Shown here: piece by piece, positions 3,961 to 13,140 of the stretch
How positions within the stretch are numbered: position 1 is the stretch's first letter
Layout: the number at the start of each line of letters is the position of its first letter
From: Candidatus Hydrogenedentota bacterium
GTDB lineage: Bacteria > Hydrogenedentota > Hydrogenedentia > Hydrogenedentales > SLHB01
DNA length: 15,728 nucleotides
Assembly (NCBI GenBank): GCA_007130675.1
Contig: SLSB01000126.1
Coordinates: 1 to 15,728, forward strand
Reading direction: 5' to 3'
Translations under genes and position numbers: made by a program
Notes under the pieces: model-generated
Seen by the model: the letters and a program-made list of their open reading frames with translations, nothing else
Databases searched by the model: none
Told to the model about the DNA's origin: nothing

Positions 3961-6900
3961 ATGGCTGTTGCGCCCGAAAAGTCGATTGATCGTCCCTCGT
4001 TGGGCCGCGTCCCTGATGAAATGGAGCTGCCGGATCTTATCGAGATCCAAACAAAATCCTACGGGGATTTCCTGCAATGGGAAGTGCCGCCGGATGAGCG
4101 GGAGCTGAAAGGCCTTCAGGAAGTCTTCATGGACGTGTTTCCGATTTCCTCGCCGGACGGGCTTACGCGTTTGGAGTTTGTGAATTATTCGTTCACACCT
4201 CCGAAACATACGGTGCTCGAGTGCCAGGAACGTGGTTTGACCTATGCAGCATCTCTGAAAGCGCTGCTGCGTCTGGTGCGTTATGAAGAGGTGGGCTCGT
4301 CGAGTGAATTGCGCGAGCAGATGATGGTCGAGCAGGAGGTGTTTCTCGGCGAGTTGCCGATGATGACTCCGACCGGCACATTTATTGTCAACGGGGCCGA
4401 GCGCGTGATTGTCAGCCAGCTGCACAAGTCGCCGGGCGTCTCGTTCGAGACCAAAATCCACCAGAACGGAAAGATCTTGTTGACGGCGCGCATCATCCCC
4501 TACCGGGGCGCGTGGCTCGAGTTCGAGTATGATGTCAACGACATCATCTGGCTGACCATTGACCGACGCTCGAAGATTCTGGCGACCACCTTCTTACGCG
4601 CGTTTGGAGTTGTGGAAAACGATGAGATTCTGAAGCTTTTCTACAAGACCGAGGAAGCAACGCCTGGCCGGACGCGTGTGAAGATCGGCACCAAGTCGCG
4701 TGCGCCCGAGGACCTTGTGGGCCGGATGGTTGCGGAGGACGTGGTCGACCCCGAGACGGGCGAGATCATCGCGGATGCCGCCGAGGAGCTGAGCGAACAG
4801 AGCGTCGACAGGCTTATGGCTTCAAGTGTGAAGTCCTTTATGCTGCTTCACGATGAGGACATTTCGCGGGATGCGTCGTTGGCGCATACGTTGGCGCTGG
4901 ACCCGAGCCAGACGCAGGAAGATGCCTACCGCGAGGTGTATGGGCGAATCCGACCGGGCGATCCGGCGACGGATGCGACGACCCGGTCGTTTTTCCAGCG
5001 GATGTTTTTTGATGCGAGCCGCTACGATTTCGCGCCGGTGGGCCGGTACAAGATCAACCGTAAGCTGGGTCTGGAGATACCGCAGGAGACCAAGACGCTT
5101 ACCCAGGAAGATGTGATCGCGACGCTTCAGTATCTGGTCCGGCTGCGCAGCGGCGAGGGCGTGCTGGACGATATCGACCATCTTGGCAACCGGCGGGTGC
5201 GCGCTGTTGGCGAGCTGCTTTCGAATCAGGTGCGTATCGGTCTTGTGCGCATGGAGCGGACGGTTCGCGAACGCATGAATTTCCAGGACGACGAGCAGTT
5301 GAGCCCGCAGAATCTGGTTAATCCGAAGCCGGTGAGCGCGGTGATCAAGGATTTCTTCGGGCGGAGCCAGTTGTCGCACTTCATGGATCAGATCAACCCG
5401 CTGGCGGAGTTGACGCACAAACGCCGGCTGAGCGCTTTGGGTCCTGGAGGCTTGAGCCGCGAGCGAGCGGGTTTCGAGGTGCGCGATGTGCATGCCACGC
5501 ATTACGGGCGCATTTGCCCGATCGAGACGCCGGAAGGCCCGAACATCGGGTTGATGGCCTCGCTGTCAACGTATGCCCGAATCAACGAATACGGATTTAT
5601 CGAGACGCCTTACCGCAAGGTGGCCAGTGGGCGGGTCGGTAATGAGGTCGAGATGCTGTCGGCATATGACGAAGACAATTACACCATCGCGCAGGCCAAT
5701 GCGCCGCTGGACAAGCGCGGCAAGTTTGTGAACCCAACCGTTCTGTCGCGCCATCGCGGCGACTTCCCGCAGGCCGACCAGAGCGATGTGGACTACATGG
5801 ATATCTCCCCCAAGCAGTTGGTGAGTGTTGCCGCTGCGCTGATTCCGTTTCTGGAGCACGACGACGCGAACCGCGCGCTGATGGGCTCGAACATGCAGCG
5901 CCAGGCGGTGCCGCTGCTGAAGACGGAAGCCCCGCTGGTGGGCACGGGCCTCGAGCGGGTGACGGCGAAGAACGCCGGCACAGTTGTCAAGGCGGATCGT
6001 TCGGGCGTGGTCGAGTATGCGGACAGTGACGTCATTCGCATCCGGCACACCAAACGCGGGCAAGGCCCGGAAGAGAACCCGTTCCGTTCTGAGGAGGATG
6101 TGTACCACCTGAAGAAATACACGCGTTCGAACCAGAACACGTGCATCAATCAGAAACCCATCGTCCAAAAAGGCGACAAAGTGGAGGGCGGCGAGATCAT
6201 CGCTGACGGCCCTGCCACGGACCAGGGCGAACTGGCCCTCGGGCGGAACGCGCTGGTGGCGTTTCTTCCGTGGGAAGGGTACAACTTCGAGGACGCGATT
6301 CTCATCAGTGAAGAGCTGGTGACCGAGGATGCGTTTACGTCGGTTCATATTCAAGTGTTCGAACTCGAGGCGCGCGATACCAAGCTTGGCCCGGAGGAGA
6401 TCACGCGCGATATTCCGAATGTGAGCGAGGAAGCGCTGCGGAACCTCGATGAGTCGGGCATTGTGCGGCTGGGCGCGAAGGTCAAGCACGGCGACATCCT
6501 TGTGGGCAAGGTAACGCCGAAGGGCGAGACCGAGTTGGCGCCGGAGGAGAAGTTGTTGCGGGCGATCTTTGGCGAGAAGGCCGAAGACGTGCGCGACGCG
6601 TCGCTGACGGTGCCGCCGGGCGCCGAGGGCGTGGTGGTGGATGTGCGCGTGTGCAGCCGGCGCGAGAAGACCGACAGCGGTTCGCGCAGCGCCATTTCGG
6701 CCCAGGTGCAGAAGGTCAAGCGCGAATACCAGGAACGGATCAACGAGGTGCGCACGACGTTCGTGAAGCTGCTCAAAGACGATATGATGGGGTTGCGCAT
6801 TCTCGATGACGTGGTCGACCACAAGACCGACGAGCTGGTTCTCGAGAAGGGCAAGAAGGTCAAGGTATCGCATCTGGAGAAGGCGGATTATGGCGTGCTG

Positions 6901-7824
6901 GCGCGGCTTCGGGTAGAGGACAAGAAACTTCAGCAGAAGGTGACGCGCCTGGTCAACATGGCGGCCATGGAAGAGGCCAAGTTGATTGCGTTCCGCGACA
7001 GTCAGATCGAGATGTTGCGCAAAGGCGACGAACTCCCGCCGGGTGTGATCAAGCTGGTCAAGGTGTTTGTGGCCACAAAGCGGCGGTTGTCGGTGGGCGA
7101 CAAAATGGCGGGGCGCCATGGAAATAAGGGCGTGATCGCGAAGATTCTGCCGATCGAGGACATGCCTTTCCTGCCGGACGGGACGCCGGTGCAGATTGTG
7201 TTGAATCCGCTGGGCGTGCCTTCACGCATGAACGTCGGCCAGTTACTCGAGACGACCTTGGGCTGGGCGGCGCGCTGCCTGGGTATGAAGGTGGCCACGC
7301 CGGTATTTAATGGAGCTTCCGAAGAGGTCATCGCCGACTTTTTGATAAAGGCGGGGCTGCCGGAGAGCGGAAAGGTCGAGTTGCGCGACGGACGCAGCGG
7401 TAAGCTGCTCGATCAGGAAGTTACGGCAGGTTACCTGTATATGATGAAGCTCAACCATCTGGTGGACGACAAGATTCACGCTCGGGCCATCGGGCCGTAT
7501 TCGCTGGTTACGCAGCAGCCGCTTGGCGGCAAGGCGCAGTTTGGCGGCCAGCGGTTTGGCGAGATGGAGGTATGGGCGTTGCAGGCCTATGGGTCTGCCT
7601 ACACGCTGCAGGAATTGCTGACCATCAAGTCCGATGACATTCAAGGCCGCACAAAAGCCTACGAGGCGGTGGTCAAGGGCGACCGGGACGTCGAGCCCGG
7701 CACACCCGAATCCTTTAACGTTCTCGTGCGCGAGATGCAGTCGCTGTGTTTGGATGTGCTTAAGCTTGCCCGCGTCGAGGATGGCAGCGACAGGGACGAA
7801 GACGAAGAAGAGCTGGAGGGCTAA
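3961..7824 (+). CDS. rpoB: DNA-directed RNA polymerase subunit beta
   Basis: RpoB is the beta subunit of the core RNA polymerase and, with RpoC, builds the catalytic cleft. The 1287-residue product falls between the B. subtilis and E. coli lengths. Hallmarks in order are a FIVNGAERVIVSQ segment in the N-terminal lobe, the rifampicin-pocket region GRSQLSHFMDQ (467-477) with THKRRLSALGPGG, PIETPEGPNIGL (520-531), FEDAILISE, SVGDKMAGRHGNKG (1044-1057), and the C-terminal GGKAQFGGQRFGEMEVWAL that contacts RpoC. The tail is highly acidic (DRDEDEEELEG). The ATG is preceded at 7 nt by AAAAGGG. The gene has its own promoter; rplJL is not upstream. His473 stands where E. coli has Gln513, and other pocket positions also differ. 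The stop lies 3 nt before rpoC. Confidence 0.98.
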   Translation: MAVAPEKSIDRPSLGRVPDEMELPDLIEIQTKSYGDFLQWEVPPDERELKGLQEVFMDVFPISSPDGLTRLEFVNYSFTPPKHTVLECQERGLTYAASLKALLRLVRYEEVGSSSELREQMMVEQEVFLGELPMMTPTGTFIVNGAERVIVSQLHKSPGVSFETKIHQNGKILLTARIIPYRGAWLEFEYDVNDIIWLTIDRRSKILATTFLRAFGVVENDEILKLFYKTEEATPGRTRVKIGTKSRAPEDLVGRMVAEDVVDPETGEIIADAAEELSEQSVDRLMASSVKSFMLLHDEDISRDASLAHTLALDPSQTQEDAYREVYGRIRPGDPATDATTRSFFQRMFFDASRYDFAPVGRYKINRKLGLEIPQETKTLTQEDVIATLQYLVRLRSGEGVLDDIDHLGNRRVRAVGELLSNQVRIGLVRMERTVRERMNFQDDEQLSPQNLVNPKPVSAVIKDFFGRSQLSHFMDQINPLAELTHKRRLSALGPGGLSRERAGFEVRDVHATHYGRICPIETPEGPNIGLMASLSTYARINEYGFIETPYRKVASGRVGNEVEMLSAYDEDNYTIAQANAPLDKRGKFVNPTVLSRHRGDFPQADQSDVDYMDISPKQLVSVAAALIPFLEHDDANRALMGSNMQRQAVPLLKTEAPLVGTGLERVTAKNAGTVVKADRSGVVEYADSDVIRIRHTKRGQGPEENPFRSEEDVYHLKKYTRSNQNTCINQKPIVQKGDKVEGGEIIADGPATDQGELALGRNALVAFLPWEGYNFEDAILISEELVTEDAFTSVHIQVFELEARDTKLGPEEITRDIPNVSEEALRNLDESGIVRLGAKVKHGDILVGKVTPKGETELAPEEKLLRAIFGEKAEDVRDASLTVPPGAEGVVVDVRVCSRREKTDSGSRSAISAQVQKVKREYQERINEVRTTFVKLLKDDMMGLRILDDVVDHKTDELVLEKGKKVKVSHLEKADYGVLARLRVEDKKLQQKVTRLVNMAAMEEAKLIAFRDSQIEMLRKGDELPPGVIKLVKVFVATKRRLSVGDKMAGRHGNKGVIAKILPIEDMPFLPDGTPVQIVLNPLGVPSRMNVGQLLETTLGWAARCLGMKVATPVFNGASEEVIADFLIKAGLPESGKVELRDGRSGKLLDQEVTAGYLYMMKLNHLVDDKIHARAIGPYSLVTQQPLGGKAQFGGQRFGEMEVWALQAYGSAYTLQELLTIKSDDIQGRTKAYEAVVKGDRDVEPGTPESFNVLVREMQSLCLDVLKLARVEDGSDRDEDEEELEG

Positions 7825-7827
7825 GTC

Positions 7828-10800
7828 TTGGCGAAATATGTTCCCACGACGAGTGAGCGGTTTGATGCGCTGCAGGTGCGCCTTGCTTCCCCGGAGGAGA
7901 TCCTTAAATGGTCTCGGGGTGAAGTGAAAAAGCCGGAGACGATCAACTACCGGACGTTCAAGCCCGAAAAGGACGGCCTTTTCTGCGAACGCATTTTCGG
8001 CCCGGTCAAGGACTGGGAATGCGGCTGCGGAAAGTATAAGAAGGTCAAGCACCGGGGCATTACATGCGATCGCTGCGGGGTTGAGATCACGGAATCGAAA
8101 GTCCGGCGCGAGCGCATGGGCTGCATCAAGCTTGCGGTCCCCGTGACGCACATCTGGTTTTTTAAGACCACCCCGAGTTCGATCGGCAACCTCCTGGATT
8201 TGTCGATCCGGGTGCTCGAGCGGGTGATCTATTTCGAGAACTATGTCGTCATTGATCCGGGCGATACGAGTCTCGACAAGATGACGACCCTCACTGAAGA
8301 CGAGTATCAAGACGCGCGGGAAGAGTGGGGCGACCGCTTCGTGGCCAAAATGGGCGCCGAAGCCGTGAAGATGCTTCTTGAAGAGATTGACATCGACGCG
8401 CTCAGCGCTGAATTGCACAACCAGGTCGCCACAACCAATTCGATGCAGGCGCGGGCGAAGGCGATCAAGCGGCTCAAGGTCGTCGAGGCGTTGCGCAAGT
8501 CGGGCAACAATCCCTCGTGGATGGTCCTTGATGTGCTGCCGGTGATTCCGCCCGATTTGCGGCCGCTGGTGCCTCTCGAGGGCGGTCGGTACGCCACGAG
8601 CGATCTCAATGATTTGTATCGACGGGTGATCAATCGCAATAACCGTCTTAAGCGGTTGATCGAGCTGCGGGCTCCCGAGGTTATTCTGCGCAACGAGAAG
8701 CGCATGCTTCAGGAAGCGGTGGATGCCCTTTTCGACAACGGCCGCCACGGGCGGACGGTGCTTGGGGCGGGGAACCGGCCCTTGAAATCCCTTAGCGACA
8801 TGCTCAAGGGCAAGCAGGGGCGTTTCCGCCAGAACCTTCTCGGGAAACGCGTCGATTATTCGGGCCGCTCGGTCATCGTGGTGGGTCCCGAGCTGAAGAT
8901 TAACCAGTGCGGGCTGCCCAAGAAGATGGCGCTTGAGTTGTTCGAGCCGTTCATCATCCGCGAGTTGAAAGACCGCGGTATCGCGTCGACGATCAAGGCG
9001 GCGAAACGCACGATCGCCATGGGCCGTGAAGAAGTGTGGGATATCCTGGATGAGGTCATCACGGATCACCCTGTTTTGCTTAACCGAGCGCCGACGCTGC
9101 ATCGGCTGGGCATTCAGGCTTTCGAGCCGGTGCTGATCGAGGGCAAGGCCATCCGGATTCACCCGCTGGTGTGCGCGGCGTTTAACGCGGATTTCGACGG
9201 CGACCAGATGGCGGTGCATGTTCCGCTGATGCCGGTGGCGCAGCTCGAGGCGCGGTTGTTGATGCTTTCGTCGACCAATATCTTCTCGCCCTCGACGGGC
9301 CGCCCGATTGCAACCCCCAGTCAGGACATTGTGCTGGGTCTGGCCTACATTACGAAGGCGCGAGAAGGGGCCAAGGGCGGCTGGCGAAAAGAATGGGTCG
9401 ACGAGGAAGGCCGCATTCTCAACCCCGGCAAGATTTACCCGAATACCGAAGCGGTGCTGGTGGCCTATGAACTTGGCGAGGTGGCTCTCCACGCGCGCAT
9501 CAAGGTGTGGTGCGAAGGTGAGATCGTCGATACGACCGTCGGGCGCGTCATTTTCAAAGAATCGCTTCCGGCCGAGATCAGCTTGCACGACGTGAACCGC
9601 GAGCAGTCGCAGGCTACGGTGGGCGATGTGATTGCACAGGCCTATTTGAAGCACGGGCACAACAAGACCGTCGAACTGCTCGATGCGCTCAAGAATGCGG
9701 GATTTCGCTGGGCCACGCTGGCGGGTTTGTCGATCGGCGTTAAAGACATGATCGTGCCCGAGGAAAAGACCGAACTGATCAGCCGGGCCAAGGAAGCGGT
9801 GGCGCGCATTGACGAGATGTATCAGAACGGGTTGATCACCGAGGGCGAGCGCTATAACAAGGTGATTGACGAATGGACCACAGTGACCGAGTCACTGACC
9901 TCCATGATGCTTAAGGAATTGGAAAAGAACGAAGAAGGCTTCAGCGGCATCAACCTGATGCTGAAGTCGGGTGCGCGAGGAAACAAACAGCAGATTCGCC
10001 AGTTGGCGGCCATGCGCGGCCTTATGGCCAAGCCGTCGGGCGATATCATCGAGTCGCCCATTACCGCGAACTTCCGGGAGGGCCTGACGGTTCTCGAATA
10101 CTTCATCTCGTCGCACGGCGCGCGCAAGGGACTGGCCGACACGGCCCTCAAGACCGCCGATGCCGGCTACCTGACGCGGCGCCTGGTCGACGTCGCCCAG
10201 GATGTTGTTATCGAAGAAGAGGACTGCGGCACGCTCAACGGCGTGTGGGTCGAACCGCTGATGGATGGGGCCGAGGTCGTTCAGGGGCTCGATGAGCGCA
10301 TCGTCGGTCGATTCCCACTTGATGACATCACAATTCCGGGCCAAAGCGAACCCATCGTTCGGGCGGACGAAGAAATCAATGAGGTGAAAGCCCGTCTGAT
10401 CATCGAAGAAGGGCTTCCGGGCGTTCGTATCCGGTCTGTGCTTACGTGTGATTCGAAACGCGGCGTATGCACCCGGTGCTATGGGCGTAATCTCGCGACC
10501 GGGAATCTGGTCGAGCTCGGCGAGGCTGTCGGCATCATTGCAGCGCAATCGATTGGCGAGCCCGGCACCCAGCTCACGATGCGCACGTTCCACATCGGCG
10601 GGGCCGCGAGCAGGATGGTCGAATCCAGCGAGGTGCGTCTTGCCGAGAGCGGCACCATCGAGTTCCGCAACGTGCGCGTGGCCACGAACCGCGCCGGAAA
10701 AACGGTCGTCGTGAACCGGGGCGGTGAAATGGCTTTGCTGGACGACGAAGGCAAGGAAATTCAGCGCTATGCGGTGCCTTCGGGCGGCGTGCTGCACGTC

Positions 10801-11958
10801 GAAGACGGAGCCAAGGCCAAGAAAGGCAAGCTCCTCTACGAATGGGATCCGTATAACGTCTCGATTGCGGCGGAAGCCACGGGCACCGTGCATCTCGAGG
10901 GGATGGTGGAAGGCGTGACCATGCGCAAAGACATCAACCCCGACACGGGACTCGAGGAGCGCGTGGTCACTGAGCACAAGCAGGACCTGCACCCGCAGAT
11001 CACCATCTTGAGCGATGACAATGAAGTGCTGGCCTACGCGACCATTCCCGCGCAGACGCACGTGCTGGTGGCCGATGGTGTCAAGGTACAGGCGGGCGAC
11101 ATGCTGGCGAAGACCCCGCGGCAATTCAGCAAGACGACCGACATCACCGGCGGTCTGCCGCGAGTAGCCGAGCTTTTCGAGGCGCGGCAGCCCAAAGATC
11201 CCGCCGTCATCAGCCACATCGACGGCACCGTCGAGCTGGGCGGTGCGACCAAAGGTATGCGCAAGGTCAAGATCATTCCCCCGGTGGGCAAGGAACGCGA
11301 GTACACCGTTTTGCCAGGCAAGCATCTCAACGTGCAGGCGGGCGACCGCGTCTATGCAGGACAGCGCCTGACGGACGGGCCAGTAATTCCGCAGGATATT
11401 CTTGACGTGCAGGGCGAAGAAGCGCTCCGCAAGTATTTGCTTGACGAGATACAGCAGGTGTACCGGCTTCAGGGTGTCCGCACAAACGACAAGCACATCG
11501 AGGTGATCATTCGCCAGATGCTCCGGAAAGTAAAGATCAAGGACAACCCGGGTGACACCCCCTTCCTGGCTCATGAAGAAGTTGATCGGATACGGTTCCA
11601 GGAGATCAACCAGCAGGTGGTGGCCAAAGGCGGTATTCCTGCCGAGGCCGAACCGATCTTGCAGGGCATCACCAAAGCGGCCTTGAGCACGGAGAGTTTC
11701 TTTGCGGCGGCGTCTTTCCAGCAGACGACAAGGGTCTTGACCGATGCCGCCCTTTCCGGCAAACGCGACTATCTGCGCGGGCTCAAGGAAAACGTCATCA
11801 TCGGCCATTTGATACCCGCCGGAACGGGCAGCCGCCACCATGCGAGTGCCCATGCGGTGGTGCTTGATGATGCCGCGCAGGATTTCGCAGAAGAGCTGGA
11901 CGTAAGTCCAGCCGCGGAAGAACCGGACATTGATGAGGCAGAGGATGCCCTGGCATAA
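7828..11958 (+). CDS. rpoC: DNA-directed RNA polymerase subunit beta'
   Basis: RpoC is the beta' subunit and carries the catalytic magnesium site. The start is TTG, placed by GGAGGG 7 nt upstream (inside the rpoB tail) and by the expected N-terminus MAKYVPTTSERFDALQ. The zinc ribbon is formed by Cys65, Cys67, Cys80 and Cys83. The active-site loop NADFDGDQM is at 453-461, with Asp455, Asp457 and Asp459 binding Mg. The second zinc site uses Cys800, Cys874, Cys881 and Cys884. The trigger-loop region GEAVGIIAAQSIGEPG (898-913) continues into QLTMRTFHIGG. A long insertion after the trigger loop and the conserved GHLIPAGTG near the end follow the Gram-negative layout. The 1376 residues are close to the E. 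coli length, and the tail is acidic. It is co-transcribed, and probably translationally coupled, with rpoB. Confidence 0.98.
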   Translation: MAKYVPTTSERFDALQVRLASPEEILKWSRGEVKKPETINYRTFKPEKDGLFCERIFGPVKDWECGCGKYKKVKHRGITCDRCGVEITESKVRRERMGCIKLAVPVTHIWFFKTTPSSIGNLLDLSIRVLERVIYFENYVVIDPGDTSLDKMTTLTEDEYQDAREEWGDRFVAKMGAEAVKMLLEEIDIDALSAELHNQVATTNSMQARAKAIKRLKVVEALRKSGNNPSWMVLDVLPVIPPDLRPLVPLEGGRYATSDLNDLYRRVINRNNRLKRLIELRAPEVILRNEKRMLQEAVDALFDNGRHGRTVLGAGNRPLKSLSDMLKGKQGRFRQNLLGKRVDYSGRSVIVVGPELKINQCGLPKKMALELFEPFIIRELKDRGIASTIKAAKRTIAMGREEVWDILDEVITDHPVLLNRAPTLHRLGIQAFEPVLIEGKAIRIHPLVCAAFNADFDGDQMAVHVPLMPVAQLEARLLMLSSTNIFSPSTGRPIATPSQDIVLGLAYITKAREGAKGGWRKEWVDEEGRILNPGKIYPNTEAVLVAYELGEVALHARIKVWCEGEIVDTTVGRVIFKESLPAEISLHDVNREQSQATVGDVIAQAYLKHGHNKTVELLDALKNAGFRWATLAGLSIGVKDMIVPEEKTELISRAKEAVARIDEMYQNGLITEGERYNKVIDEWTTVTESLTSMMLKELEKNEEGFSGINLMLKSGARGNKQQIRQLAAMRGLMAKPSGDIIESPITANFREGLTVLEYFISSHGARKGLADTALKTADAGYLTRRLVDVAQDVVIEEEDCGTLNGVWVEPLMDGAEVVQGLDERIVGRFPLDDITIPGQSEPIVRADEEINEVKARLIIEEGLPGVRIRSVLTCDSKRGVCTRCYGRNLATGNLVELGEAVGIIAAQSIGEPGTQLTMRTFHIGGAASRMVESSEVRLAESGTIEFRNVRVATNRAGKTVVVNRGGEMALLDDEGKEIQRYAVPSGGVLHVEDGAKAKKGKLLYEWDPYNVSIAAEATGTVHLEGMVEGVTMRKDINPDTGLEERVVTEHKQDLHPQITILSDDNEVLAYATIPAQTHVLVADGVKVQAGDMLAKTPRQFSKTTDITGGLPRVAELFEARQPKDPAVISHIDGTVELGGATKGMRKVKIIPPVGKEREYTVLPGKHLNVQAGDRVYAGQRLTDGPVIPQDILDVQGEEALRKYLLDEIQQVYRLQGVRTNDKHIEVIIRQMLRKVKIKDNPGDTPFLAHEEVDRIRFQEINQQVVAKGGIPAEAEPILQGITKAALSTESFFAAASFQQTTRVLTDAALSGKRDYLRGLKENVIIGHLIPAGTGSRHHASAHAVVLDDAAQDFAEELDVSPAAEEPDIDEAEDALA

Positions 11959-11997
11959 ACCGGCTGGAAAACGCAGGCGTAAATGTTGTTGAAATGC

Positions 11998-12026
11998 TTG
12001 ACATGCCGGTATTTGTGTGCTAAACT
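11998..12026 (+). promoter_or_regulatory. Sigma70-type promoter of the rpsL-rpsG-fusA-tuf operon
   Basis: TTGACA (11998-12003) and TAAACT (12021-12026) are spaced by 17 nt, in the 177-nt gap between rpoC and rpsL. The start near 12033 gives a leader of about 100 nt. The leader holds two small hairpins: CGCGC-ATAAAGAA-GCGCG (12055-12072) and GGAC-GGGT-GTCC (12075-12086). I see no strong terminator after rpoC, so read-through from rpoBC is also likely. Confidence 0.8.
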
Positions 12027-12135
12027 TACCGGCCGCTGTCAAACGGGAGCGCTGCGCGCATAAAGAAGCGCGAAGGACGGGTGTCCTACCGGGCGCCGAT
12101 GGCTCTAACACACGTTATAGCAAGGAGAAGAGGTT

Positions 12136-12558
12136 TTGCCGACGATTAACCAGCTCGTGCGCAATTGCCGGAAACGCAGGCCTAACAAGACTAAATCGCC
12201 TGCGTTGAAGGGATGCCCCCAGGCATCGGGAACCTGCACGCGCGTGTACACAATGACGCCCAAGAAGCCCAACTCGGCGCTTCGCAAAGTTGCCCGTGTG
12301 CGCTTGAAGAACGGGATGGAGGTGACCACCTACATTCCTGGGATCGGTCACAATTTGCAGGAGCACTCGCAGGTCATGATCCGCGGGGGGCGCGTGAAAG
12401 ACCTTCCGGGCGTCCGCTATCACTTGATTCGTGGTGTGCTGGATGCCAGCGGCGACATGGGCGGTTCGGCAGGCATTAAGGAAGAAAACGGCAAACCCGT
12501 GCATGACGGGCGCTGGGTGAGCCGGTCAAAATACGGGGTGAAGAAGCCCAAGGTATAA
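12136..12558 (+). CDS. rpsL: 30S ribosomal protein S12
   Basis: S12 lies at the decoding centre of the small subunit and affects accuracy and streptomycin response. The TTG start is fixed by AAGGAG 8 nt upstream and the typical N-terminus MPTINQLVRNCRK. Conserved segments are TMTPKKPNSALRKVARVRL (39-57) and GGRVKDLPGVRYH (84-96). Lys43 and Lys88, classic streptomycin-resistance positions, are both wild type, and Asp89, the usual methylthiolation site, is present. The protein has 140 residues against 124 in E. coli. The extra length comes from a segment between DASG (103-106) and RSKYG (130-134), which is 23 residues here and 7 in E. coli. It is the first gene of the str operon; rpsG follows after 108 nt. 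Confidence 0.97.
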   Translation: MPTINQLVRNCRKRRPNKTKSPALKGCPQASGTCTRVYTMTPKKPNSALRKVARVRLKNGMEVTTYIPGIGHNLQEHSQVMIRGGRVKDLPGVRYHLIRGVLDASGDMGGSAGIKEENGKPVHDGRWVSRSKYGVKKPKV

Positions 12559-12565
12559 GCAGAGG

Positions 12566-12584
12566 CCGCGCCTCGAGGGCGCGG
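12566..12584 (+). promoter_or_regulatory. Intercistronic hairpin between rpsL and rpsG
   Basis: CCGCGCC (12566-12572) pairs perfectly with GGCGCGG (12578-12584) around the loop TCGAG, 8 nt after the rpsL stop. No U-tract follows, so termination is unlikely. In E. coli, S7 represses its own operon by binding structured RNA in the rpsL-rpsG gap. A similar role is possible by position only; the sequence does not prove it. Confidence 0.4.
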
Positions 12585-12666
12585 GCGGGTAGATTCGAGC
12601 GAAAAACAGGTTGCTGCGCGGTCTCGCAGTGAGGCGGCGCCAAGAGTGAAGGGATAGGCGTTTCCA

Positions 12667-13140
12667 ATGCCAAGACGACGCGAGGTTCCGAAGCGGGTTT
12701 TGCTTCCGGATCCTAAATACAAGAGTCCTTTGTTGGCCAAATTCATCAACACGGTGATGGTGTGCGGGAAGAAGAGCGTGGCCGAGAGCAGTGTGTACGG
12801 CGCGCTGGAAATCCTCAAGACGAAGCTTCCCAATGAAGACGCGATTATGGTTTTTGAAACGGCTATTGACAATGCCAAGCCTTTGCTCCAGGTGAAATCG
12901 CGCCGCGTAGGCGGCGCCACCTATCAGGTGCCCGTCGAGATTGCGCCCGCCGTGCGCACGGCCCTGGCCTTCCGCTGGGTCATCGAGTTCTCGCGCAAGC
13001 GCGGCGAGAAGACCATGGCTGAGCGTTTGGCGGCTGAGTTGCTCGATTGCTTTAACCGGCAGGGCAACACAATTAAACGGCGGGAAGACACGCACCGGAT
13101 GGCCGAGGCCAACAAAGCCTTTGCCCACTTGCGGTTCTAG
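12667..13140 (+). CDS. rpsG: 30S ribosomal protein S7
   Basis: S7 starts assembly of the 30S head by binding the 3' domain of 16S rRNA and sits near the E site. The 157-residue product starts MPRRREVPKRVLLPDPKY and shows the conserved FINTVMVCGKKSVAE, KSRRVGGATYQVPVEI and ALAFRWVIEFSRKRGEKTM segments. It ends in the family-like RREDTHRMAEANKAFAHLRF. Length matches the usual 156 residues. The ATG is the only sensible start; the best purine tract, GAAGGGA, ends about 12 nt before it, so initiation may be modest. It sits between rpsL and fusA in the str operon. Confidence 0.97.
   Translation: MPRRREVPKRVLLPDPKYKSPLLAKFINTVMVCGKKSVAESSVYGALEILKTKLPNEDAIMVFETAIDNAKPLLQVKSRRVGGATYQVPVEIAPAVRTALAFRWVIEFSRKRGEKTMAERLAAELLDCFNRQGNTIKRREDTHRMAEANKAFAHLRF

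Noticed and set aside
3673..4461. 262-codon minus-strand ORF over the rpoB promoter and 5' end
   Set aside because: It overlaps the rpoB start and its promoter in antisense and reads as a shadow frame; no recognisable motif.
7243..9660. 805-codon minus-strand ORF opposite rpoB/rpoC, and similar long antisense ORFs at 5566-7119, 9892-12111 and 14497-15681
   Set aside because: They are antisense shadows of rpoB, rpoC and fusA caused by GC-biased third positions; His/Arg/Leu-rich with no domains.
11959..11997. Terminator between rpoC and rpsL
   Set aside because: No stem-loop with U-tract is visible; only the rpsL promoter is supported in this gap.
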